From: Pseudomonas rhizophila
Lineage (GTDB): Bacteria; Pseudomonadota; Gammaproteobacteria; Pseudomonadales; Pseudomonadaceae
NCBI RefSeq assembly: GCF_003033885.1
Contig: NZ_CP024081.1
Coordinates: forward strand, 2,090,467-2,154,466
Length of the DNA: 64,000 nucleotides
Reading direction: 5' to 3'
The notes below the pieces were generated by a model. It saw only the letters and a program-made list of their open reading frames with translations. It was not told the DNA's origin and did not search any database. Numbering within the stretch: the stretch's first letter is position 1; every line of letters begins with the position of its first letter. A program made the position numbers and the translations under genes. This document shows, in pieces, positions 35,021-42,614 of the stretch.

Positions 35021-35776
35021 TTACGGCAGCACGGCCAAAGTGCGTGGCCGTTTGTCGTCGCTGGTCACAAAGCGCATGAGCAGGTTGCCGCTTGTGCCGG
35101 ATGCCTGGACAGGGAGCGTGCTGCCCGGATACAGGCTGCGATTGACATCGTTCCAGAGGCAGTCTTTTTCGCCCTTGACGTCGGTGCAGCGTCCGACCTG
35201 CAATACACCGATGCGCACGTTGCCGTCATTGCGTAGCGCTTCACCGCTTTGTTGCAAGCCGACGCTCATTTGACGGTCATCGGGCAGTAGGCGCACCAGC
35301 GCGCCCCAGATCAGGTTTACGCCGATTCTGGGTTGCGTGCCTTGCGGGTCGTCGTCTTCTGCCGCCAGATCCTGTGGAGCGGCCACTGGCTCGAAATAAA
35401 CCCGGTAGACGGTTTCCTCGCTGGGCATCGCCTGCGCGATAATCCGTACCGTGCGGCTGGCGCCGGGAGCGAGTACCGTGCGTTGTGGCGACACGACGAT
35501 ACCCTTCGTATCGGCCGCAGACACTGGGCTTTCGTGTTCATCCGGCGTGCCCGGGCGCTGGATCTGGACCACACTGACCTTGATGTACTGCACCTTGTCC
35601 GACTTGGAATGCAACTGGATCTGTCCAATGCCATCCTGCTCGGCGCCGATCGTACTGGTCATCGGATAAACCACCAGATTGGCGGTCGCCGGCGACGATA
35701 AGCCGAACGCCAGCATCAAAAGCGCCAGCTTGCCCAAGGCAGCCCAACGGTGGGTAAACGTTTGATTCAAATCCAT
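35021..35776 (-). CDS. Periplasmic fimbrial chaperone, CfaA/CblB type
   Basis: 251 residues with signal peptide (to about SPATA). Ig-like chaperone fold: NLVVYPMTSTIGAEQDGIGQIQLHSKSDKVQYIKVSV and APGASRTVRIIAQAMPSEETVYRVYFEPV, typical of alternate-pathway chaperones that escort pilins by donor-strand complementation. ATG 35776 has TTGAGGT upstream and was preferred to a TTG at 35788. First gene of the fimbrial operon; the 150 bp before it include GAGCTATATTTACG, but no clear promoter could be fixed. Confidence 0.88.
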   Translation of the reverse strand: MDLNQTFTHRWAALGKLALLMLAFGLSSPATANLVVYPMTSTIGAEQDGIGQIQLHSKSDKVQYIKVSVVQIQRPGTPDEHESPVSAADTKGIVVSPQRTVLAPGASRTVRIIAQAMPSEETVYRVYFEPVAAPQDLAAEDDDPQGTQPRIGVNLIWGALVRLLPDDRQMSVGLQQSGEALRNDGNVRIGVLQVGRCTDVKGEKDCLWNDVNRSLYPGSTLPVQASGTSGNLLMRFVTSDDKRPRTLAVLP

Positions 35777-35919
35777 GTCAGACCTCAAGTAAAAAAGCTA
35801 AAAACTCAACGTTATTCAATGCGTCTGCTGAAGCGCTCTTGCCTTCGATGAAGGTCGGTGACGAGAGGGAAGAGTCTCACGACTAGAGGCGAGCTATATT
35901 TACGACACTTCCTTTTGTG

Positions 35920-36042
35920 CTACAGATGCTTCTCTGTTCCATGTAGGAAATTTCCAGAGTAGATTCCAGCCCTGACGCTCCGACACGCTTGCTCCCGTGA
36001 TTTGAGGTGACTTCCCGGGTGTACAGCGTCGGTACGGGCCAT
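35920..36042 (-). CDS. Small ORF (40 residues), hypothetical
   Basis: MARTDAVHPGSHLKSREQAC and a further 20 residues ending GTEKHL; basic and short, no TM segment. Supported by a good ribosome site (CAGGAG 8 nt before ATG 36042) and its divergent position 68 bp from a small HTH regulator. No family recognised. It may be a regulated small protein or a chance ORF. Confidence 0.4.
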   Translation of the reverse strand: MARTDAVHPGSHLKSREQACRSVRAGIYSGNFLHGTEKHL

Positions 36043-36110
36043 GGTGGTGACTCCTGTGAGGCGAAGATGATTGCTGTTTGTCCGAATTATTTTGGTGGGA
36101 TAGTTACACC

Positions 36111-36440
36111 ATGTCAATAGATTTGGTGGGATATATCCACGTTCGTCTGCGCGAGGAGATTGACCGTTGTGGGTTGTCATTGGCCGCGGCATCCCGTGCC
36201 GCTGGTGAATCCAGTCCGCAGCGTTTGAAAGAAGTGGTATCGGGGCGGCAGAAATGTCCGGCCGATCTGGTGGCCAAGCTGGTGGTTATCGGCGTGGACG
36301 CGCAGTACGTCTTGGTCGGTGAGCGCGCCCAAATCGCCAAGCCGCCATTGACGCCTGATGAGGAAATGCTATTGGAGGCCTACCGGGCACTGGACGTGGG
36401 CGACCGGAAACGAATGCTCGCCGGCTTGATTTCGGGCTAG
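36111..36440 (+). CDS. Small XRE-type helix-turn-helix regulator
   Basis: 109 residues from ATG 36111. An HTH of the phage-repressor type spans about residues 8-60 (LREEIDRCGLSLAAASRAAGESSPQRLKEVVSGRQKCPADLVAKLVVIGVDAQYVL), with a helical tail LTPDEEMLLEAYRALDVGDRKRMLAGL, as in short Pseudomonas regulators related to prophage Cro/CI proteins. No peptidase domain. GGTGGGATA occurs just before the start and again inside it (TTTGGTGGGATA at about 36091 and 36120), possibly an autoregulatory repeat. Targets unknown; the fimbrial operon and the 40-codon ORF are nearest. Confidence 0.75.
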   Translation: MSIDLVGYIHVRLREEIDRCGLSLAAASRAAGESSPQRLKEVVSGRQKCPADLVAKLVVIGVDAQYVLVGERAQIAKPPLTPDEEMLLEAYRALDVGDRKRMLAGLISG

Positions 36441-36450
36441 CGGGCAGCCT

Positions 36451-36525
36451 CATCGCGAGCAGGCTCGCTCCCACATTTCGACCTGTGTACACATCACTTC
36501 TGTGGGAGCGAGCCTGCTCGCGATG
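36451..36525. repeat. Inverted REP pair, GGGAGCGAGCCTGCTCGCGA family
   Basis: CATCGCGAGCAGGCTCGCTC (36451-36475) and TGTGGGAGCGAGCCTGCTCG (36501-36525), between convergent genes. Confidence 0.9.
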
Positions 36526-36558
36526 AGGCCAGTACAGCCGCCACAAAAAACGCCAACC

Positions 36559-37899
36559 CTACAAAAACATCTCCCGGCTCAACCCATGCCGCTGCATCTT
36601 TTCATTGAAGGTGCGACGCGGCAGCTGCAATTCCTCGAGCACGGCTTTCACATCGCCCTTGTGCCGCGTCAGGGCGGCGCGCAGGCATTGAGCTTCGAAG
36701 GCTTCCTGCCGGGCGGCGAGGGATTGGCCCGGCTCCGTGTCGAGGACGCGGGGTTGATCCAGTCCCAGCAGGTGACGCTCGGCGACGTTGGCCAGTTCAC
36801 GCACATTGCCCGGCCAGTCGTGGCCGAGCAAATGGCTCAACTGCGCACCGCTCAAGGGCACGGCGGGGCGACCCAGGCGTTCGGCGGCGTTGTGGGTGAA
36901 ATGATCGAACAACAAAGGAATGTCCTCGCGCCGTTCACGCAATGGCGGCAGGCGCAGCTCGGCGACGTTCAGGCGATAGGCCAGGTCTTCGCGAAAACGT
37001 CCGGCGCGGGCTTCGTCGAGCAGGTCGGGCTTGGTGGCGGCGATGATGCGCAGGTCCACATGGATGCTCTGGTTCGAGCCCAGGCGTTCGAGCTTCTGTT
37101 CCTGTAGCACCCGCAGCAACTTGACCTGTTGAGCCAGGGGCATGCTCTCGATTTCATCGAGAAACAGCGTGCCGCCGTCGGCGTATTCGAGCTTGCCGAT
37201 GCGCTTGCCCTGGGCGCCAGTGAAGGCGCCGCTTTCATGGCCGAACAGTTCGGCCTCGAACAGCGGTTCGGGGATGGCCGCACAGTTCAAGGCCACGAAG
37301 GGTTTGTTTGCCCTAGGACCGAAGTCGTGCAGGCAACGGGCGACCAGTTCCTTGCCGCTGCCGGTTTCGCCGCGGATCAACACGTTGACCGGCAGTGTCG
37401 CCAGGTCCAGCACCTGGCGACGCAGGTTTTGCAGCGCCCGTGAAACCCCAAGCAGTGTCCCATCGAGCTTGTCCTTGACGTCGGCCTGCTCGTGCAGACG
37501 ACGGTTCTCCAATACCAGCGTGCGCTTGTCCAACGCCCGGCGCAGGCTGCCGAGCAGGGTTTCGGGCGTGAAGGGTTTCTCCAGGAAATCGTAGGCGCCG
37601 TCGCGCATGGCTTCCACGGCCATCGGCACGTCGCCGTGGCCGGTCAACAGGATCACCGGCAGGTCCGGGTCGCGTCGGCGCACTTCGGCCAGCAGCTCCA
37701 GGCCGCTGAGCCCGGGCATGCGCACATCGCTGACAATCACCCCCGGGAAATGTCCTGGCAATTGCGCCAGGCATTCTTCGGCGCGACTGAACAACTGCAC
37801 TTCAAAACCCGACAGGCTCAACCATTGCTCCACGGCGCTGCGAATGCTGGCCTCGTCGTCGACGACGATGACCTTTTTCAATGTGCAAGGGTTAAGCAT
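36559..37899 (-). CDS. Sigma-54-dependent response regulator, DctD/MifR type
   Basis: 446 residues: REC (1-125; VVDDEAS, D58 in IVSDVRMP, K108), AAA+ domain (about 148-380) with Walker A GETGSGKE (177-184), the sigma-54 contact loop GAFTGA (224-229) and [10 protein letters not shown], then a C-terminal Fis-type HTH ([32 protein letters not shown]). Activates RpoN promoters after phosphorylation. Overlaps the kinase gene by 8 nt. The only sigma-54 promoter I can see nearby is that of the kgtP-type permease, making it the likely target; in P. aeruginosa MifR plays this role. Confidence 0.92.
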   Translation of the reverse strand: MLNPCTLKKVIVVDDEASIRSAVEQWLSLSGFEVQLFSRAEECLAQLPGHFPGVIVSDVRMPGLSGLELLAEVRRRDPDLPVILLTGHGDVPMAVEAMRDGAYDFLEKPFTPETLLGSLRRALDKRTLVLENRRLHEQADVKDKLDGTLLGVSRALQNLRRQVLDLATLPVNVLIRGETGSGKELVARCLHDFGPRANKPFVALNCAAIPEPLFEAELFGHESGAFTGAQGKRIGKLEYADGGTLFLDEIESMPLAQQVKLLRVLQEQKLERLGSNQSIHVDLRIIAATKPDLLDEARAGRFREDLAYRLNVAELRLPPLRERREDIPLLFDHFTHNAAERLGRPAVPLSGAQLSHLLGHDWPGNVRELANVAERHLLGLDQPRVLDTEPGQSLAARQEAFEAQCLRAALTRHKGDVKAVLEELQLPRRTFNEKMQRHGLSREMFL

Positions 37900-39658
37900 G
37901 CAACTGCGCCTCCTGATCGATCGGCAAGGTCACGCAGAACTGTGCGCCGTTTTCATGGTTGTCCGCCGTCAGTCGTCCACCCGATTCATGAATGATTGCA
38001 AAGGAAACCGCCAGGCCCAAACCCAGGCCGTCGCCCACTGCCTTGGTGGTGAAGAACGGGTCGAATACCTGGCTCAGGTGTTCCTCGGCGATCCCGGTGC
38101 CGCTGTCACTGACCGTCAGGCGCCACAATTGCTCATCGGCTTCCAGGCGCACTTCCAGGCGTTTGAGCGGCTGGCCGGCCATGGCATCGAGCGCGTTGCG
38201 CAGCAGGTTGATCAAAACCTGTTCCAGACGGATTGCATCGCCACGCACCCACGCCGGGCGGGTCAGGTGCAGCACCGTACTGACCTGTTCGTCCCGCAGG
38301 CGTGTGTCCAGCAGTTGCAGTGCCTGATCCACCACCACCGCCAGGTCGAGGCGTTCGCGCAGGCCGCTGGGGCTTTTGCGGGCGAAGGTTTTCAGGTGGC
38401 CGGTGAGGGCGGCCATGCGGGTCAGCATGTCGTCCAGGGGTTTGATGGCTTTGTAGGCATCATCGACCCGGCCATGGTCCAGCAACAGGCGCAGGGTTGC
38501 CAGTTGCATGCGCTGGGCCGTCAACGGTTGGTTGATTTCATGGGCCAGGGCCGCCGACATCTGTCCCAGGGCTGCGAGTTTGGCCGATTGCACCAGGCCG
38601 TCCTGGGCGGTGCGCAAATCCCGGGTACGTTCTTCCACCAGCCGTTCGAGTTCTTCACGACTGCGCTGGCGCAGCTTTGCCAGGCGCCAGCGCTGGTTGA
38701 GAAACAGCAGCAGAAACACCAGGGCCAGCCATAATCCGGCGGCGGCGAGCCCTGCGTTGCGACGGTCTTCGAAGGCGATCTGCGGGCGGCGCAGCAAGTG
38801 CAGCGTCCAGCCTTCGGTGGTCAATGGCAGGGACTCCCACAGGTAATCCACTGCACCGTCGGGGGCCTTGACCCGGGCCAGATGACTGTTGTCGTCAAAG
38901 CGTCGCAGCGGCTCGACGGCCAAGGGTTGCAGCGGTTGCTTGTCGTATTGGCGAGTGGCCTTGAGCTCGGCGTGGTCGCTGTCGGTCAACGGCTGCAAGT
39001 GGCGATAACGCCAGCCCTCTCTGTTGGCGATGAAAATGATGCCTCGGGCATCGCTGACCAGCAGGGTGTCGCTGCCCTGCCGCCATTCGCGTTCCAGCTC
39101 GGGAAACTCCAGCTTCACGACCATCGCCCCCAGGAACTCACCGTTGTCGTCGGTCACTGCGCTGGACAGGAAGTAGCCCGGAATGCCACTGGTCACACCC
39201 ACCGCATAAAACCGTCCGGTGCCCTGGGTGCGGGTCTGGAGGAAATACGGCCGAAAGCCATAATTGTGTCCGACATAACTGCTGGGCAGGCGCCAGTTGC
39301 TGGCCGCGACGGCCAGGCCGGTGTGGTCGAGCAATTCCAGTGTGGAAGACTTTGCGGCGCCGTTGATCTGTTCCAGTTTGCGATTCAGCGCGTCCTGTTG
39401 CGCGGTGCTGACCGGCCCCTTGAGGGCCGAGCGCAACTCGGGGTCCAGCGCCAGCACGGCGGGCAGGGCGCGGTAGCGCTCGATCAGGGTATGCAGGGAG
39501 TTGGCGTACAACGCCAGTTGCTGGTTCGCACGGCTGGCATCCTCTTCCAGTGCCTGGCGTTCGGCGTGCCGCACGGCCAGGGTTGCGGCAATGATGGCGC
39601 CGCTGAGGATCAGCAGGGTGTACAACGACAGACGCAAGGGACGAGGCATTGCCGGCAT
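37892..39658 (-). CDS. Sensor histidine kinase, DctB/MifS type
   Basis: 588 residues. TM1 (about 8-28), a large periplasmic double-PAS (dCache-like) sensor (about 35-290; NYGFRPYFLQTRTQGTGRFYAVGVTSGIPGYFLSSAV), TM2 (about 296-318; AGLAAAGLWLALVFLLLFLNQRW), coiled coil, H-box ALAHEINQPLTAQRMQLAT and HATPase with LINLLRNALDAM, DSGTGIAEEHL and GLGLGLAVSFAII. The architecture is that of DctB, which senses C4-dicarboxylates; MifS relatives respond to 2-oxoglutarate. Co-transcribed with the DctD-like regulator. Periplasmic dicarboxylate sensing is inferred from family and from the linked permease. Confidence 0.9.
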   Translation of the reverse strand: MPAMPRPLRLSLYTLLILSGAIIAATLAVRHAERQALEEDASRANQQLALYANSLHTLIERYRALPAVLALDPELRSALKGPVSTAQQDALNRKLEQINGAAKSSTLELLDHTGLAVAASNWRLPSSYVGHNYGFRPYFLQTRTQGTGRFYAVGVTSGIPGYFLSSAVTDDNGEFLGAMVVKLEFPELEREWRQGSDTLLVSDARGIIFIANREGWRYRHLQPLTDSDHAELKATRQYDKQPLQPLAVEPLRRFDDNSHLARVKAPDGAVDYLWESLPLTTEGWTLHLLRRPQIAFEDRRNAGLAAAGLWLALVFLLLFLNQRWRLAKLRQRSREELERLVEERTRDLRTAQDGLVQSAKLAALGQMSAALAHEINQPLTAQRMQLATLRLLLDHGRVDDAYKAIKPLDDMLTRMAALTGHLKTFARKSPSGLRERLDLAVVVDQALQLLDTRLRDEQVSTVLHLTRPAWVRGDAIRLEQVLINLLRNALDAMAGQPLKRLEVRLEADEQLWRLTVSDSGTGIAEEHLSQVFDPFFTTKAVGDGLGLGLAVSFAIIHESGGRLTADNHENGAQFCVTLPIDQEAQLHA

Positions 39659-39735
39659 GTGACTGTTTCAAGGACTGGGCAGGGACAGGCACGATAGCAT
39701 GCCGTCTGCCCGCGGTGATGCGCCTCGCTCCGGCG

Positions 39736-42549
39736 TTATCGGAGCATGCTTTGTGTCTTCCTCAAGCGGCCGATGGTTGCTTCCATCTCCCTTCTCAGGC
39801 TTTGAGGCGTGTCGCCACTGGACTGGCCGATTACTTTGCTGAGCGGTCGGTAGGTATTGACTGCGTCAAGTTCCGCCTCGGCAAACAGCGTCTCGATGTG
39901 GGCCATTTGTGCGTTCAATATTTCCACCATGCCGTTGATGTGCGCATCTGCCCGAGCGATTTTCTCCTCGGTCAGTTCATGGCTTGCGGCGCCAATTTCA
40001 TGAATGATCTCAATGGTTCCCAAAACAATGCTGGTCACGGCTCCTATTTCGCTGGAGGCCACGGTTCCTGTCGCTTTCAGCGCGATCTTGGTGCCAGTGC
40101 TGGTCACTTCCTTTCCCGCTTTCAGGACGTTTTTCTGGGTGGGCGCGCTGACGGCGTGGGCCAGATCCCGGGCTTTTGCCTTGGCATAGTGAAAGAGGTC
40201 AAGATTCTTGTATTCGCCTTTCTTGACGATTTTTTCCGGGTCCAGTTTCCGGCTCTTGAAGTTGACCGCTGCGCTCAGGCTCAATCGTTCCAGCGCATAA
40301 TCCAGGCCAACGCTCACCGCTTTGCTGGTGACGAACCCCAGCGCGGCGCCCATGACGATGCCGGGTGGTCCCGCCACGCTGCCCAGCGCCGCGGCGCCGA
40401 AGCCTACCGCGAGTCCCGTTCCGTAGCTGACAACCTGTGCACCGACGTGACTACCCACACGTACCGCAGAGGCCTGGGCGTGCGCTGTTGCCGAGCGATG
40501 GCTGGCCAGTTGAGTTTGCGCTTCGCTGGCTCTGCGTGAAGTCAGCTTCATGATGTCCGTGAACTTTTTGATCTCCCTGTCCAGCCGGTTATAGTTTTTC
40601 CAGCGTTGCCAATAGGCTGCGCTCTGCGCTTTTCTAGCGTCTCTCTGCGCCGGGGTCTCTAGTATCAACCCTTGGTAGTCGGTCAACGTCATCGGGTTAT
40701 TGCCGACAAATCCATACAGATTCAACCCATCCACATCCCCCGCCGGGTCCGCACTGACCCAGCGCTGCAACCACGGGGCGTAGTAACGCGCGCCGTAGTA
40801 ATACAGCCCGCTGCTGTCCATTTCCTTGCCTGAATAACGAAGGGTCTTGTAGTCGACTTCAATTCTGGAACGAGCGGCGTGCCAGGCGGTGCCGCCAAAG
40901 GGGTAGTAGTGCTCGAGGCTGATCAAGGCGCCGTGACGGTCCAGCTCCAAGGTGCTGGAACCCAAATGATCGTCGAGGGTGTAGCGCAATTGGTCGGCTT
41001 CGATGTCGCTTGGCTGGCCGGCTTCCCAATGCAGGCAACGAACACTGCCATGGGCCAATGCACAGGTGACCACGTGCAGTTGTTCGCCGTGGCTGCTGGT
41101 GCGGATTTCAAGGCCTGGCAAATATCGCGTTTCGTGGCGAGTGCTGGCGGTGGTGTGGGTCTTGCTGACCCGTTCGCCCTGGCTGTAGAGGCAGGTTTCG
41201 TCATCGTTCAGCAACCCGTTGTCGCGTTTGAGCAACGTGACTTTAGTGAGCTGGTCGCGGGCGTCCCACACCAGCGACTGCGCGCCGCGTTGCAGGTAAA
41301 GCTGGTTGCCATGGGCATCGAACAGCGCGTCGAAATCCGGCTCCGGATCGCCTTCGGTCCACTGCACGCCTCGGTTGCTGTGAGGGTCGATGCGCAGTGT
41401 CCGGGTGTGATTGTTGCCGTCGCGAACATGGCGCAGTCGGGTCAGGTTGTGGCTGGTGTCGTAGTCATACAGCTGGGTGTAGTTGAAACGGTGGCCGGGG
41501 TCGATGGGGACGATCGGCTCGGGCAAGCCGGGATGCAGCTGAGGTGTCTCGCCCTCGAAACCGCTGGCGCTGATCAAACGGTAGAGCGAGTCGTAGGTGA
41601 AGTCGCGATGACCGTCTACGCGCTGGTTGGCAAAGTACAGGGGGGCGACGGTATGGTCTTCGATACGCAGCACATTACCCATGGGGTCATGGAAGTACGT
41701 CAGGTTCTGGAGCAGGGCTTGTCCGGGTTTTCCGGTCTTGAGGGTGCTCAGTTGATCGTTGGCCGGGTCATAGGTCCAGCGGCTGGTCACGCCGTTGGCC
41801 GTATCCTGGCGCTCGATCTGGCCGGCGGCGTTGTAGCGGGCGTCCAGCAGAATCGGTTGTGGCGTGTCCTGGTCCCTGAGTTGCAGGTCCACCTGTTTGA
41901 GTTGCCCGCCGATATCCAGCCGCAAGTAATGTCGGTGGCCAGCGGCGTCGGTCCGGCTCACGGGCGTGCCGAGGGCGTCGAGGGTCTGCTCGCAGATGTG
42001 GGGGATGGCATCGGCAAAACGGCGGACCTGGCGTAGCGGTTCGCCCGTCAACCCGTAACTGTCCAGCTGCACGGTGCCGGAGGGATCGCTCTGCTCAATC
42101 AACTGCCCGCGCAGGTTGTAATCGGCATCGGCCGTGGCATCGGCGTAGGTGAAGGCGTCGACCTCGGCCCGGCCGTTTTCCTCCAGGGCTATCGGGCGCA
42201 ACTGATGGTCATAAGTCACGCGCCAATGATGGGCGCGTTGATCCCAGCGCTGGCGGGATTCACCTGCCAGGCCCGGTAATATCAGGCGCCATCCGGCATC
42301 GACGCTGTCGGTATGCAGCGGCTGACCGGTGAGGCTATGCAGCGTTGTCAGGTTGGGTTTGGGCGCGTGACCGAAGAGGCGAGGGTCCCACTGCTCGACG
42401 AGATGGCCGATGCTCTTGTGGTGCTGGCGCGATATCAGCGCGACGGCGGGGGGCGAGGCCTGGTTGCGCAAGTAAGTGGTTTGCCGCACAGGCAAGCCAC
42501 GGCCATCCACGGCAACGACGTCTGGAGTGCGCAAATGCACGGTACTCAT
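39736..42549 (-). CDS. TcC-type toxin protein 2 (RHS core with unique C-terminal tail)
   Basis: 937 residues. The first about 619 residues are the RHS/YD-repeat shell (FTYDSLYRLISASGFEG, NYTQLYDYDTSHNLTRLRHV) ending in the core motif YYYGARYYAPWLQRWVSADP followed by AGDVDGLNLYGFVGNNP, after which TcC proteins cut themselves with conserved aspartates. The last about 318 residues (coded by roughly 39739-40692) are variable: a Lys/Arg-rich helical start, a glycine-rich hydrophobic stretch (GTGLAVGFGAAALGSVAGPP), and a helical end. I recognise no toxic fold. No immunity gene is evident. Third gene after TcB; GGAGG precedes the ATG by 10 nt. Probably an alternative payload for the same TcB shell. 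Confidence 0.88.
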   Translation of the reverse strand: MSTVHLRTPDVVAVDGRGLPVRQTTYLRNQASPPAVALISRQHHKSIGHLVEQWDPRLFGHAPKPNLTTLHSLTGQPLHTDSVDAGWRLILPGLAGESRQRWDQRAHHWRVTYDHQLRPIALEENGRAEVDAFTYADATADADYNLRGQLIEQSDPSGTVQLDSYGLTGEPLRQVRRFADAIPHICEQTLDALGTPVSRTDAAGHRHYLRLDIGGQLKQVDLQLRDQDTPQPILLDARYNAAGQIERQDTANGVTSRWTYDPANDQLSTLKTGKPGQALLQNLTYFHDPMGNVLRIEDHTVAPLYFANQRVDGHRDFTYDSLYRLISASGFEGETPQLHPGLPEPIVPIDPGHRFNYTQLYDYDTSHNLTRLRHVRDGNNHTRTLRIDPHSNRGVQWTEGDPEPDFDALFDAHGNQLYLQRGAQSLVWDARDQLTKVTLLKRDNGLLNDDETCLYSQGERVSKTHTTASTRHETRYLPGLEIRTSSHGEQLHVVTCALAHGSVRCLHWEAGQPSDIEADQLRYTLDDHLGSSTLELDRHGALISLEHYYPFGGTAWHAARSRIEVDYKTLRYSGKEMDSSGLYYYGARYYAPWLQRWVSADPAGDVDGLNLYGFVGNNPMTLTDYQGLILETPAQRDARKAQSAAYWQRWKNYNRLDREIKKFTDIMKLTSRRASEAQTQLASHRSATAHAQASAVRVGSHVGAQVVSYGTGLAVGFGAAALGSVAGPPGIVMGAALGFVTSKAVSVGLDYALERLSLSAAVNFKSRKLDPEKIVKKGEYKNLDLFHYAKAKARDLAHAVSAPTQKNVLKAGKEVTSTGTKIALKATGTVASSEIGAVTSIVLGTIEIIHEIGAASHELTEEKIARADAHINGMVEILNAQMAHIETLFAEAELDAVNTYRPLSKVIGQSSGDTPQSLRREMEATIGRLRKTQSMLR

Positions 42550-42614
42550 GGGGCTCTGGCCTCCAGAGGGGTGTCAGTCTGAACCTTGATGCACGAGGAG
42601 CCGCGCTGCCTGGA

